Shown: positions 43,299-52,149 of the stretch, piece after piece
Layout of the letters: each line of letters begins with the position of its first letter
How positions within the stretch are numbered: the stretch's first letter is position 1
Assembly (NCBI GenBank): GCA_934130595.1
Contig: CAKOYF010000001.1
Coordinates: 62,001 to 126,000 of the forward strand
DNA from: an uncultured Clostridia bacterium
Lineage (GTDB): Bacteria; Bacillota; Clostridia; TANB77; CAG-465
DNA length: 64,000 bases
Reading direction: 5' to 3'
Translations under genes and position numbers: made by a program
Notes under the pieces: model-generated
What the model saw: only the letters and a program-made list of their open reading frames with translations
What the model was told of the DNA's origin: nothing
Database searches by the model: none

Positions 43299-43610
43299 TC
43301 ATAATTTATAATCATCAAAAATATAACAATTTTCTAATAACCAAGATATTTGATCTTTAGTGTTATACTTATCTGAATATAATACTTTTATCATTTCATC
43401 TATATCTTTTCCATACATATCATTGTACAAATCTTTTATCTTTATTAAATAATCATAGAAAAAGTATGATTTATCGTATTTTTCTTTTTTATATTTTATC
43501 ATTTTCCTAAATAGTTTTGTATACTCATTTAAAATTATATATTTAACATTGTCATAGTCTTTTTTTAATGTAGATTTTTCAATTTTCTTTTCTAATTTTC
43601 TTAGTTTCAT
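43299..43610 (-). CDS. Small soluble helical protein, unknown
   Basis: This 103-residue protein is rich in Lys, Asp and Tyr and is predicted to be all-helical and cytosolic, with no membrane segment. I recognise no family. It starts at the ATG at 43610 with only a weak ribosome site (AGTGAT), is the first gene of a two-gene operon with the DUF4190-like protein, and has a plausible promoter. It is probably a real gene given its coding-like composition. Confidence 0.6.
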   Translation of the reverse strand: MKLRKLEKKIEKSTLKKDYDNVKYIILNEYTKLFRKMIKYKKEKYDKSYFFYDYLIKIKDLYNDMYGKDIDEMIKVLYSDKYNTKDQISWLLENCYIFDDYKL

Positions 43611-43626
43611 AAATATCACTAATTAA

Positions 43627-43655
43627 AATATATCATATATTTCTAATATATACAA
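43627..43655 (-). promoter_or_regulatory. Promoter of the 43299-43610 / 42635-43285 operon
   Basis: TTGTAT, 17 bases, extended TGATATATT on the minus strand, with a moderate match. Confidence 0.55.
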
Positions 43656-43659
43656 GAAA

Positions 43660-43688
43660 AAAGCTCCGTATTAATACGAAGCTTTTTT
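43660..43688 (-). terminator. Terminator after secF
   Basis: AAAGCTTCGTAT / ATACGGAGCTTT, with a T-run on the minus strand. Confidence 0.85.
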
Positions 43689-43694
43689 TAATTC

Positions 43695-44597
43695 TTATGC
43701 TTTTTTATTTTTCTTTACTAATTTATCTATTGTATACCAAATATTTGTTGCAATAAATATAGAAGATAATGTACCTTCAGCAACACCTATAGTAAGTGGT
43801 AAAGAGAATTGTTTTAATGTTTCTTGATCTTTTACCAATGCATATATTAATACAATGCAAATTGCTGTTAATGTTGTTAATGAAGTTACAATTGTTCTAT
43901 TTAATGTTTGACTGATACTTGTATTAATAACGTCTTTAACATCATTAGATTTTGTTACTATTCTTCTATTTTCTCTTATTCTGTCGTATACAATTATTGT
44001 ATCATTTATTGAATATCCAATAATTGTAAGTATAACAGCTACAAATGTAGAGTTTATTGGGAATTTAAATACTCCATATACTGCTAATAAGAAACATACA
44101 TCAAATATTAATGCAAGTACTGCAGATATTGCAGCAGTATATCCAAGTGCTTTAAATCTAATTGCTACATATACTAATAGTAAAATAATAGAAACTACAA
44201 CAGCTATTATTGCTGTATTTACTAATTCTTTACCATATGAAGCTTGTACATTTTTTACTGTAGCATCTCCCATATTTGGATATTTTTCTCTCAAAGCATC
44301 AACAATTGCATTTGATTCTTCTTCTGAAATAACTTGAGTAGTAATTGTAACAGTGTTATTACCTGAACTATTAGATTGAATTTCTGGTACTTGTTTACAT
44401 ACTCCCTCAACTATTGATTTAATATCTGATACATTATACTCTTCGTTTAAATCTACTTGTATTCTTGTACCACCTTTAAAATCTATATCAAAAACATAGC
44501 CTGTTACAAATCCATATATTAAACCTGCAGCTACTATGATTAAAGAGATAGCTAAAATAATATTTTTATGCTTTAAAAAATCTAGTTTTATTGTCAT
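43695..44597 (-). CDS. secF: Protein translocase subunit SecF
   Basis: This 300-residue membrane protein has six helices, the signature DFKGGTRIQVDL near the N-terminus, and the transmembrane motif IGYSINDTIIVYDRIRENRR. SecF and SecD pull translocating proteins outward using the ion gradient. Its start overlaps the secD stop codon by four bases (ATGA), so translation is coupled. In this lineage SecD and SecF are separate proteins and not a fused SecDF as in Bacillus. Confidence 0.97.
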   Translation of the reverse strand: MTIKLDFLKHKNIILAISLIIVAAGLIYGFVTGYVFDIDFKGGTRIQVDLNEEYNVSDIKSIVEGVCKQVPEIQSNSSGNNTVTITTQVISEEESNAIVDALREKYPNMGDATVKNVQASYGKELVNTAIIAVVVSIILLLVYVAIRFKALGYTAAISAVLALIFDVCFLLAVYGVFKFPINSTFVAVILTIIGYSINDTIIVYDRIRENRRIVTKSNDVKDVINTSISQTLNRTIVTSLTTLTAICIVLIYALVKDQETLKQFSLPLTIGVAEGTLSSIFIATNIWYTIDKLVKKNKKA

Positions 44598-45895
44598 TTT
44601 GTTTCTACCTCCTTCTTTATTCCAAATAAGAAAGTATTCTTGTTAGCAAGTGGCATAAATTGTTTTAAAATAAACTTAGATACTACAAGTGCAGTTAATA
44701 AACTTAACAATACACCTAGTGCTAGTACAAGTCCAAATCCTTTAACCATACCTGAACCTAAGAAATATAGTGTAAATGCAACTATTAATGTTGTTACATT
44801 TCCATCTATAATAGTGCTCATTGCATTTTTAAAGCTCTTTTCAAAAGCTTTTCCTGATGCAACTTTCTTTGCAAGTTCTTCTTTTAATCTTTCAAATATA
44901 ATAACATTTGCATCAACAGCCATACCTATAGATAGGATTAAACCTGCTATACCTGAAAGTGTTAATGATATTCCTGTATTTGAAATTACTAATAATAATA
45001 TTGAAACATATATAATTAAAGCAATAGATGCAACAACACCTGGTAATCTGTATATAATTAGCATTATTAAACAAATAACTACTAATGCAACAATACCAGC
45101 TCTTATACTAACTTCTAGTGCTTGTTGTCCAACATATGGTCCAATATATTCTTTATTTACAATTTTTAAGTTAAATGGTAAACTACCTGAATCGATAAGC
45201 ATTGCGTATTCTTCTGCAATTTGTTTCTTTTCTGCATAAGTTCCATTTCCAACTGTTATGATTGCTGTTGAAGAATCTATTTTAGAATTTACTGTTGGTG
45301 AAGTAATACATTCTTCATCTAAATATATTGGCATTGCTTTTCCAACCATTTTTTCAGTAGCTTCAGCAAATTTTTGTCTTCCTTCATCACTGAAGTTAAG
45401 TACTACGTGTGGTGTTCCTATTCCTGTACTATCTACTGCGTCTTCACTATATTTTGCAGATTGAATGTCATCACCTTTTAATAATACATTATTGTCTGAG
45501 TCTCTAAATTCAACTACTGCAGTTCTATCAAGTCCTTCAATTGCTGCTAGGGGATCTACTGATGTATCACTAGTATCTGTTGGTATTTCAACATTAATCT
45601 GATTTGTGTTAGAATCAACTCTAATAATATAATCATAGATGTTCTTAGCTTCTAATCTTTTTTCTATAACTGCCTTTGATTTTTCTAAATCGTCTGCTGT
45701 AATTTCTTTTCCTTCTTCTGCTTCAGCTTGATATAATACAGTAACACCACCGCTTATATCCAAACCTGTTTTAATGCTTTTTGCGCCTTTAATTATAGTT
45801 TTATCTCCTACTTTAAGACCAAATATAGCAAGATAACCTAAAAGAAGCATTACTACAATAGAAATTACAATCTTAATAATATTGTCTTTCTTCAA
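44594..45895 (-). CDS. secD: Protein translocase subunit SecD
   Basis: This 433-residue protein has one N-terminal helix, a large periplasmic-type domain (LDISGGVTVLYQ, then VVLNFSDEGRQKFAEAT) and five C-terminal helices with GMAVDANVIIFERLKEEL. It works with SecF and SecYEG in export. The start codon is TTG, six bases after AGGAGGG; no ATG is available. A consensus promoter lies directly upstream. YajC is not adjacent. Confidence 0.97.
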   Translation of the reverse strand: MKKDNIIKIVISIVVMLLLGYLAIFGLKVGDKTIIKGAKSIKTGLDISGGVTVLYQAEAEEGKEITADDLEKSKAVIEKRLEAKNIYDYIIRVDSNTNQINVEIPTDTSDTSVDPLAAIEGLDRTAVVEFRDSDNNVLLKGDDIQSAKYSEDAVDSTGIGTPHVVLNFSDEGRQKFAEATEKMVGKAMPIYLDEECITSPTVNSKIDSSTAIITVGNGTYAEKKQIAEEYAMLIDSGSLPFNLKIVNKEYIGPYVGQQALEVSIRAGIVALVVICLIMLIIYRLPGVVASIALIIYVSILLLVISNTGISLTLSGIAGLILSIGMAVDANVIIFERLKEELAKKVASGKAFEKSFKNAMSTIIDGNVTTLIVAFTLYFLGSGMVKGFGLVLALGVLLSLLTALVVSKFILKQFMPLANKNTFLFGIKKEVETK

Positions 45896-45920
45896 TTAAA
45901 TCCCTCCTATAATACTTGTA

Positions 45921-45949
45921 ATTATACTATCTTTAAATATTATAGTCAA
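45921..45949 (-). promoter_or_regulatory. SigA promoter of secD-secF
   Basis: TTGACT, 17 bases, TATAAT on the minus strand. Confidence 0.8.
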
Positions 45950-45999
45950 TATTTATCTACAACTTTTGACAGCTATTATTTCATAATTTTAATGCAAAA

Positions 46000-46039
46000 A
46001 AAGAGACTCTTAAAAGATAAATTCTTTTATAGTCTCTTT
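46000..46039 (-). terminator. Terminator after the PH-domain gene
   Basis: AAAGAGACT / AGTCTCTTT with an inner AAAAGA / TCTTTT stem, and a T-run on the minus strand. Confidence 0.8.
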
Positions 46040-46048
46040 GTTGTTAAA

Positions 46049-46717
46049 TTATTTATTTTCACTTATAGGGTTAATGTCATTTGATGCATCTTGTGTATAT
46101 TCTTCTACAGGATTAGTATTACTTATTTCATTATCTATTTCATCATTTTCTACTTTTATTGGTCCTGAAGAAATGTTTTTATTGTGTATCAAACTTTCTA
46201 TATTATTATATTTTTCTACAGTATTTTTTACTGCATATAATACAGTTGCACTTTCAAATGTTTTGTCTGCATTAGTATATATAATAATTACTCCAAAATT
46301 CATTATTCTGTCTAAGAAAGTTCTTCTTATTTCTACCTCACGTATATTAGAGTATTCTATTGTTTTTTTAGTCTGGCTTAAAAAAGTGTTTTCACACACT
46401 AAGCAATCTTTATAAAACTTATACTTAATACCTTTATATTCTAATATTTGATATAAAACTCTTGCTATAAACACTATAATAAATACTACCAATAATATAA
46501 TTGCTATAACACTACATACACTATATATGTTTTTTATCATGATATTATTGGTATTTAAAATATATCCTTTACATATTCCCATTAATATATTGATTATAAC
46601 ACCTACTATAGCTGCAATAAATGAAGATTTCATTTTTCTTCCCATAGGTGTTGTTAATTCGTATAGGAACTCAAACTTAGGACTTATTTCATATAATACT
46701 TCTCCTTTTTGTTCCAA
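46049..46717 (-). CDS. Bacterial PH-domain (YdbS-like) membrane protein
   Basis: This 222-residue protein has two membrane helices (about residues 34-53 and 65-90) followed by a bacterial pleckstrin-homology domain: YKGIKYKFYKDCLVCENTF, then YSNIREVEIRRTFLDRIMNFGVIIIYT. Such proteins sit in the membrane and have unknown roles; some protect against stress or bacteriocins. The start is TTG, six bases after AGGGGGAG. The C-terminal 40 residues are acidic and likely unstructured. It follows pyrH by 21 bases and is probably read from the same promoter. Confidence 0.8.
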   Translation of the reverse strand: MEQKGEVLYEISPKFEFLYELTTPMGRKMKSSFIAAIVGVIINILMGICKGYILNTNNIMIKNIYSVCSVIAIILLVVFIIVFIARVLYQILEYKGIKYKFYKDCLVCENTFLSQTKKTIEYSNIREVEIRRTFLDRIMNFGVIIIYTNADKTFESATVLYAVKNTVEKYNNIESLIHNKNISSGPIKVENDEIDNEISNTNPVEEYTQDASNDINPISENK

Positions 46718-46738
46718 ATATATCTCCCCCTCTAATAA

Positions 46739-47440
46739 CTATTCCTTAATAATAGTACCTATTTTTTCACCATTTACTGCTCTTTTTATAGAATCTTTTT
46801 CATTAAGTGCAAAAACTAAAATTGGAATTTTATTTTCCATACATAAAGTAATTGCTGTTGTATCCATAACTCCAAGTTTTTCATTAATTGATTGCATATA
46901 ACTTACTTCATCATATTTTACTGCATCATCATATTTTTTAGGGTCTTTGTTATACACACCATCAACATTTTTAGCTAGTAATATAACATCTGAATCCATT
47001 TCAACAGCTCTTAATGCAGCTGCAGAATCTGTAGTAAAGTATGGGCTACCTGTACCACATGCAAATATAACTACTCTACCTTTTTCTAAGTGTCTTACAG
47101 CTTTTCTTCTAATATATGGTTCAGCAACTTGTTTCATTTCAATTGCTGTTTGTACTCTTGTTTGTACATCTTTTGATTCTAGCATTTCTTGTAATGCTAA
47201 TGCATTTAATGTAGTTGCTAGCATTCCCATATAGTCTGATGTTGTTCTTTTTATATAGTCACCGCCATATTTTCCTCTCCAGAAATTTCCTGCTCCTATA
47301 ACAATAGCTACTTCTACTCCAGCTTTATTTAAGTCTACAATTTGATTTGCAACTCTTTCTAGTTTATCGCTATCTATTCCTCTTCCATCATCTTGGCCTA
47401 TAGCTTCGCCACTTAATTTAACTAAAATTCTTTTATACAT
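46739..47440 (-). CDS. pyrH: UMP kinase
   Basis: This 233-residue amino-acid-kinase-fold enzyme has the nucleotide-binding start KLSGEAIG and IGAGNFWRG, the UMP site YMGMLATTLNALALQ and the segment VVIFACGTGSPYFTTDSAAALRA. It makes UDP from UMP and is usually hexameric and controlled by GTP and UTP. The ATG at 47440 has GGAGGAG upstream. It follows tsf as usual, but frr, which normally comes next, is replaced by the PH-domain gene. Confidence 0.97.
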   Translation of the reverse strand: MYKRILVKLSGEAIGQDDGRGIDSDKLERVANQIVDLNKAGVEVAIVIGAGNFWRGKYGGDYIKRTTSDYMGMLATTLNALALQEMLESKDVQTRVQTAIEMKQVAEPYIRRKAVRHLEKGRVVIFACGTGSPYFTTDSAAALRAVEMDSDVILLAKNVDGVYNKDPKKYDDAVKYDEVSYMQSINEKLGVMDTTAITLCMENKIPILVFALNEKDSIKRAVNGEKIGTIIKE

Positions 47441-47464
47441 TTTAATCTCCTCCAAATTATAAAA

Positions 47465-47493
47465 ATTATATCATTTTAGATTTTGTGTGTCAA
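47465..47493 (-). promoter_or_regulatory. SigA promoter of pyrH
   Basis: TTGACA, 17 bases, TGATATAAT, after the tsf terminator, so pyrH is separately transcribed. Confidence 0.85.
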
Positions 47494-47513
47494 TTTTATT
47501 ATAATAGATATAA

Positions 47514-47542
47514 AAAAACTCGTAATAAAATTACGAGTTTTT
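47514..47542 (-). terminator. Terminator after tsf
   Basis: A 13-bp perfect stem AAAAACTCGTAAT / ATTACGAGTTTTT with a three-base loop and T-rich tail. Confidence 0.9.
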
Positions 47543-47548
47543 CAAAAA

Positions 47549-48196
47549 TTAGCCTTTGATTTGTTTCATTACTTCTTCAGCAAAGTTTTCTTCTTTTTTC
47601 TCGATTCCTTCGCCTCTTTCAAATCTAACAAATCTTCTGATTACTATATTTTCTCCAATTTTAGAGATTAATTCAGTTAATAGTTGTCCAACTGTTTTAT
47701 CTGGATCTTTAACAAATGGTTGATCTAATAAACAGATTTCTGAGAAGAATTTGTCCATTCTTCCTTCAACTATTCTTTCAGCAATTGCTTCTGGTTTACC
47801 TTCAGCAATAGCTTTTGCTTTTTGTGCTTCTTTTTCTGCATCAACAATTGAAGCAGGTACATCTTCACGTTTTACATATTGTGGAGCAGCTGCAGCTACG
47901 TGCATTGCAATATCTTTAACAAATTGTTTAAATTCTGGATTGTTAGCAACGAAGTCTGTTTCTGAGTTTACTTCAACTAAAGCACCATATTTACCATTGT
48001 GAATATAAGCTTCAACTAGACCTTCAGCAGCTATTCTTCCTGCTTTTTTAGCAGCTTTTGCCATACCTTTTTGTTTTAAAAGTTCTATAGCTTTATCCAT
48101 ATTTCCTTCTGCTTCTGTAAGTATTTTTTTGCAGTCCATTATACCTGCACCTGTTCTATCTCTTAATTCTTTAACTTGCTCGGCTGTTATTGCCAT
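47549..48196 (-). CDS. tsf: Translation elongation factor Ts
   Basis: This 215-residue protein has the N-terminal UBA-like domain (VKELRDRTGAGIMDCKKIL) and the EF-Tu-contact motif SETDFVANN, then a single core subdomain. It exchanges GDP for GTP on EF-Tu. At 215 residues it is the short form, like that of Thermus and many Clostridia, not the 290-residue form of Bacillus or E. coli. It follows rpsB by 29 bases in the same transcript. Confidence 0.97.
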   Translation of the reverse strand: MAITAEQVKELRDRTGAGIMDCKKILTEAEGNMDKAIELLKQKGMAKAAKKAGRIAAEGLVEAYIHNGKYGALVEVNSETDFVANNPEFKQFVKDIAMHVAAAAPQYVKREDVPASIVDAEKEAQKAKAIAEGKPEAIAERIVEGRMDKFFSEICLLDQPFVKDPDKTVGQLLTELISKIGENIVIRRFVRFERGEGIEKKEENFAEEVMKQIKG

Positions 48197-48225
48197 TTAA
48201 AGCACCCCCTATTTATATATTAATA

Positions 48226-49098
48226 TTATTCTTGTTCAGTTTTTTCTTGCTCTGCTACTTCTTCTTTAACTTCAGTAGTTTCTTCTTTTCTGTTTTCTCT
48301 TTTTGTATAGTTTCTTCTGTTGTTTTGTTTTGGTTTTCTTTCTATTTTATCTACGCCTTCTTTGTCTACTAATTCTTGCATAGTTTCAATATCTTCGTCG
48401 TCGATAGTAGTTAAGTTACCTTCTTTTGCTTCAACAACAGCGTCAGCTATTTTTCCAGCGATTAAACTTACTGATCTTACTGCATCATCATTACCAGGAA
48501 TTACTAAATCAACATCATTTGGATTACAGTTTGAATCGATTAATCCAATTGTTGGAATGTTTAATCTTCTAGCTTCTCTAGTACAGATATATTCTTTTTT
48601 AGAGTCAGCTAAGAATATTAATGATGGAAGTTTTTCCATATCTTTAATACCACCAAGGTTAGTATTTAAGATTTCCATTTCTTTTCTTAATTTAATAACT
48701 TCTTTCTTTGGTAAAACTTCGAAAGTTCCGTCAGCTTCCATTTTTTCTAATTCGTTAAGTCTAGCTATTCTAGTTTTAATTGTAGAGAAGTTAGTTAAAG
48801 TACCACCTAACCATCTGCTATTGATGTAGTACATTCCACATCTTTCAGCTTCTGTTTTAATAGTTTCTTGGATTTGTTTTTTAGTTCCTACGAATAAAAC
48901 AACTCCACCTTCTGCTACAACTTTTTTAGTTTCGTTGTAAGCTTCTTGTAATTTCTTTAAAGTTTTTTGTAAATCTAAGATATATATTCCGTTTCTTGCT
49001 GTGAATATATATGGAGCCATTCTAGGATCCCATCTTTTTGTTTGGTGACCAAAGTGTACACCAGCTTCTAGTAATGATTTCATTGGTATAATTGCCAT
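48226..49098 (-). CDS. rpsB: 30S ribosomal protein S2
   Basis: This 290-residue protein has the S2 core, from MKSLLEAGVHFGHQTKRWDPRM through SRWLGGTLTN and NIPTIGLIDSNCNPNDVDLVIPGNDDA. A charged tail of about 50 residues, rich in Glu, Lys and Arg, follows the usual end. I start it at the ATG at 49098, ten bases after GGAGG; a longer frame to 49143 crosses the ribosome site. A 5' leader of about 120 bases precedes it and could hold an S2-responsive control element. Confidence 0.96.
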   Translation of the reverse strand: MAIIPMKSLLEAGVHFGHQTKRWDPRMAPYIFTARNGIYILDLQKTLKKLQEAYNETKKVVAEGGVVLFVGTKKQIQETIKTEAERCGMYYINSRWLGGTLTNFSTIKTRIARLNELEKMEADGTFEVLPKKEVIKLRKEMEILNTNLGGIKDMEKLPSLIFLADSKKEYICTREARRLNIPTIGLIDSNCNPNDVDLVIPGNDDAVRSVSLIAGKIADAVVEAKEGNLTTIDDEDIETMQELVDKEGVDKIERKPKQNNRRNYTKRENRKEETTEVKEEVAEQEKTEQE

Positions 49099-49228
49099 TT
49101 TAAAAATTCCTCCTTCTTCAATATCCTCCACAGTCATCTTCATTTTATACGTCCATTTTTGGAAGAAGATTAAAACTCCGACTGTGTGTGTATTTGTATG
49201 TATACTAGATTTTACATACAGCGTTATT

Positions 49229-49257
49229 ATTATAACATAAAAAAATTAAATGTGCAA
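49229..49257 (-). promoter_or_regulatory. SigA promoter of rpsB-tsf
   Basis: TTGCAC, 17 bases, TATAAT on the minus strand; the leader to rpsB is about 120 bases. Confidence 0.8.
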
Positions 49258-49296
49258 TGTTTTATGTAAAAAATAATGCTTTATTACAAGAAAATA

Positions 49297-49318
49297 AGAG
49301 CTATGTTATCATAGCTCT
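49297..49318 (-). terminator. Terminator after ftsH
   Basis: AGAGCTATG / CATAGCTCT hairpin with T-runs on both sides, the end of the gdpP-to-ftsH transcript. Confidence 0.85.
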
Positions 49319-49331
49319 CATTTTTTTAATC

Positions 49332-51146
49332 TTATTCTTTAAATATTGCTTCAAATTCTTCTCCAGTTATCTTTTCATTTTCTAGTAATTTTTTAGCAAC
49401 TTTGTGTAATTTATCTATATTTTCTTTTAGTATTCTTTCTGCACTTGTATATGCATTCATAACAATATCTTTTACCTCTGCATCAATTTGAGCAGCTGTA
49501 TTTTCACTATAATCTCTAGTATGAGTTGCCATATCTTTTCCTAAGAATACTTCTTCCTCATTTCCACCAAAGCATATAGGTCCTAATTTTTCAGACATAC
49601 CATATTTTGTAACCATTTCTCTAGCAATTTTTGTTGCTCTTTCAATATCATTAGATGCACCAGTACTGATATCATCTAAAACTAAATGTTCAGCAACTCT
49701 ACCACCTAAAAGAGAAATTATATTTTCTTTCATTTCATTTTTAGAAGCATAGCTTTTATCTTCATTTGGTTTATACATTGTGTATCCACCCGCCATACCT
49801 CTTGGTATGATTGAGATTTCATGAATATCATCATGGTTTGGTAAGCATCTTGCTACTACTGCGTGACCAGCTTCATGATAAGCTGTAAGTTTCTTTTCTT
49901 TTTCACTTATAACTTTACTCTTTTTCTCTGGTCCCATCATTACTTTTACCATTGCTTCTTCAACATCATTTATATCTATTGTCTTTTTATCTTTTCTTGC
50001 AGCAAGTAAAGCTGATTCATTAATCATATTTTCAAGATCTGCACCACTAAATCCAGCTGTATTTTTAGCAATAACTTTAAAATCTATTCCTGGAACAAAT
50101 GGTTTGTTTTTAGCATGTAATTGTAATATTTCTTCTCTTGCTTTTAAATCTGGTCTTCCTACAACAATTTGTCTATCAAATCTTCCTGGTCTTAATAAAG
50201 CAGGATCTAGTATATCTGGTCTGTTAGTAGCAGCCATAACTATAATACTTTCATGTGTGGCAAAACCATCCATTTCAACTAATAATTGGTTTAGAGTTTG
50301 CTCTCTTTCATCATGTCCGCCACCAAGACCTGCGCCTCTGTGACGACCAACAGCATCAATTTCATCTATGAATATTATACAAGGTGAATTTGCTTTAGCC
50401 TCTTTAAACATATCTCTAACACGTGATGCACCCACACCAACAAACATTTCTACAAAGTCTGAACCACTTATGCTAAAAAATGGTACGTTTGCTTCACCGG
50501 CAACAGCTTTTGCAAGTAATGTTTTACCAGTACCTGGTCCACCAACAAGTAATATTCCTTTTGGAATTCTTGCTCCCATATCTATATATTTTTTAGGATT
50601 CTTTAAGAATTCTACTTCTTCTTTTAACTCTTCTTTTTCTTCTTCTAATCCAGCAACATTATCAAAAGTAACTTTCTTAGGTGAATTTTTATCTATTTTT
50701 TGAGCTCTACTTTTTCCAAAGTCCATTGCTTTACTATTACTATCATTAGTTTTTCTTAATACAAACATAAGTATAAATAATGTTCCTAGTAATAATAAGA
50801 TATTTGGAATGTATGGAGCCATTGCTTCAACAAAAGTCTCTTGAGCAACAGTAAGTTCAAATTCTCCTGATGTTACTCTATCTTGCACGCCTTCAATAAA
50901 GGTAGTTGATGATGGGATATCTACAACACGTATAATATTTTCCTCATCTTTTAATTTAACGTTTGCCGCTAATCTATCTGTAGACATTTGTATGCTTTGT
51001 ACATCTTGTTCTTCTATCTTTTGCATTAATTCAGTATAAGACATTTCTTTAGTTTGATTAGAATCAAGTAATGTAATAGCATAAATAGCAATTGCAATTA
51101 AAATTGCATATACAGCTAGCGTTCTAAAAGCACTTTTTTTATTCAT
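49332..51146 (-). CDS. ftsH: Membrane-bound ATP-dependent zinc protease FtsH
   Basis: This 604-residue AAA+ protease has two membrane helices (about 9-26 and 112-130) around a small outer domain, Walker A GGPGTGKT (202-209), Walker B IIFIDEID, the second-region-of-homology TNRPDILDPALLRPGRFD, and the zinc site HEAGH (424-428). It removes damaged membrane proteins and regulators and affects sporulation in Bacillus. It lies just after tilS as in many Firmicutes; hpt, which often lies between them, is missing. Confidence 0.98.
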   Translation of the reverse strand: MNKKSAFRTLAVYAILIAIAIYAITLLDSNQTKEMSYTELMQKIEEQDVQSIQMSTDRLAANVKLKDEENIIRVVDIPSSTTFIEGVQDRVTSGEFELTVAQETFVEAMAPYIPNILLLLGTLFILMFVLRKTNDSNSKAMDFGKSRAQKIDKNSPKKVTFDNVAGLEEEKEELKEEVEFLKNPKKYIDMGARIPKGILLVGGPGTGKTLLAKAVAGEANVPFFSISGSDFVEMFVGVGASRVRDMFKEAKANSPCIIFIDEIDAVGRHRGAGLGGGHDEREQTLNQLLVEMDGFATHESIIVMAATNRPDILDPALLRPGRFDRQIVVGRPDLKAREEILQLHAKNKPFVPGIDFKVIAKNTAGFSGADLENMINESALLAARKDKKTIDINDVEEAMVKVMMGPEKKSKVISEKEKKLTAYHEAGHAVVARCLPNHDDIHEISIIPRGMAGGYTMYKPNEDKSYASKNEMKENIISLLGGRVAEHLVLDDISTGASNDIERATKIAREMVTKYGMSEKLGPICFGGNEEEVFLGKDMATHTRDYSENTAAQIDAEVKDIVMNAYTSAERILKENIDKLHKVAKKLLENEKITGEEFEAIFKE

Positions 51147-51164
51147 CTTTTTCTCCCTTCAGTT

Positions 51165-52148
51165 TTAGTATATAACAGCTATGTTTTTCTTAACTATTTC
51201 AATTGTAAATTTATTACCTATTATATACTTTTTTCCTTTTATATTATTATTTAACAATTTAATTATATCTAATACATGAACACTTTCTATTCCGTCTAAA
51301 TTAGATATTTCTCTTTCTATTATTTTTCTTACTATTCTATTTTTTATGCTACTATGTTCATTCATAAATACGGAAAAATTAAAAACAATTTTAGAGTCAT
51401 CCTCATTTATTATAACTTTATTAAAAATGTTTTCTGTATATTCCTCAATAAAATCATTGTCTTCTTTTAAAATTTCTCTCATCCTTTTTATATTATTTAC
51501 AAAATTAGGATTTAAACCTTGTAAATAAGGAATTAAAGTAAGTCTAATTTTATTTCTAAGATATATCTCCTCTTCGTTAGTTTTATCTATACAAGGATTT
51601 AACTCTAGTTCACTATTATATAATAAAATATCTCTTTTTTCAATAGTAAGAAGAGGTCTAATAATCTTATTAAATCTGAAATCCATTCCTGTTAAGCCTT
51701 TTAGTCCACATCCTCTTATTTCATTTAGCAAGATAGTTTCTATATTGTCATTTAAGTTATGAGCTACAGCTATAAGATCAGCATTTTGCTCCTTTCTTAC
51801 TTTTTCAAAAAATTCATATCTAACTTCTCTTCCGCAAGCTTCTTCAGACATTTTCTTTTCTTTTGATAGCATTGGAATATTTACTTTCAGATAGAAAAAA
51901 GGAATGTTTCTTTGTGTACAGTAGCTTTCAACATATATTTTTTCATCGTCTGATTCTTTTCTTATTCCATGATTTACATGAGCTACAATTATACTAAATT
52001 TCAAATCGTTACTCAATTTATTTAGTACATCTAGTAAGCACATTGAATCCGGTCCGCCAGATACTGCAACAACAACCTTTTGTCCTTCATTAATAAGTTT
52101 ATTATCTATTATATTATTTTTTACAATACTTATAATATTATCAACCAT
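51165..52148 (-). CDS. tilS: tRNA(Ile)-lysidine synthase
   Basis: This 327-residue enzyme has the PP-loop motif SGGPDS near residue 30, HVNHGIR and a C-terminal domain of reduced size. It adds lysine to C34 of tRNA-Ile(CAU) so that AUA codons are read. I start it at the ATG at 52148, one base after the dnaB stop, with AAAGGAA upstream; longer frames run into dnaB. It is shorter than the Bacillus enzyme (about 470 residues), suggesting the second C-terminal domain is reduced or missing. Confidence 0.93.
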   Translation of the reverse strand: MVDNIISIVKNNIIDNKLINEGQKVVVAVSGGPDSMCLLDVLNKLSNDLKFSIIVAHVNHGIRKESDDEKIYVESYCTQRNIPFFYLKVNIPMLSKEKKMSEEACGREVRYEFFEKVRKEQNADLIAVAHNLNDNIETILLNEIRGCGLKGLTGMDFRFNKIIRPLLTIEKRDILLYNSELELNPCIDKTNEEEIYLRNKIRLTLIPYLQGLNPNFVNNIKRMREILKEDNDFIEEYTENIFNKVIINEDDSKIVFNFSVFMNEHSSIKNRIVRKIIEREISNLDGIESVHVLDIIKLLNNNIKGKKYIIGNKFTIEIVKKNIAVIY

Positions 52149-52149
52149 T

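Noticed and set aside
44640..45239. 199-codon plus-strand frame opposite secD
   Set aside because: It is fully antisense to a conserved coding region, with no ribosome site, and arises from codon bias of secD.
46038..46415. 125-codon plus-strand frame
   Set aside because: It is antisense to the PH-domain gene and overlaps its terminator; no start signal.
49099..49143. 15-codon N-terminal extension of S2
   Set aside because: It runs through the GGAGG ribosome site of the ATG at 49098, and S2 proteins begin at that point.
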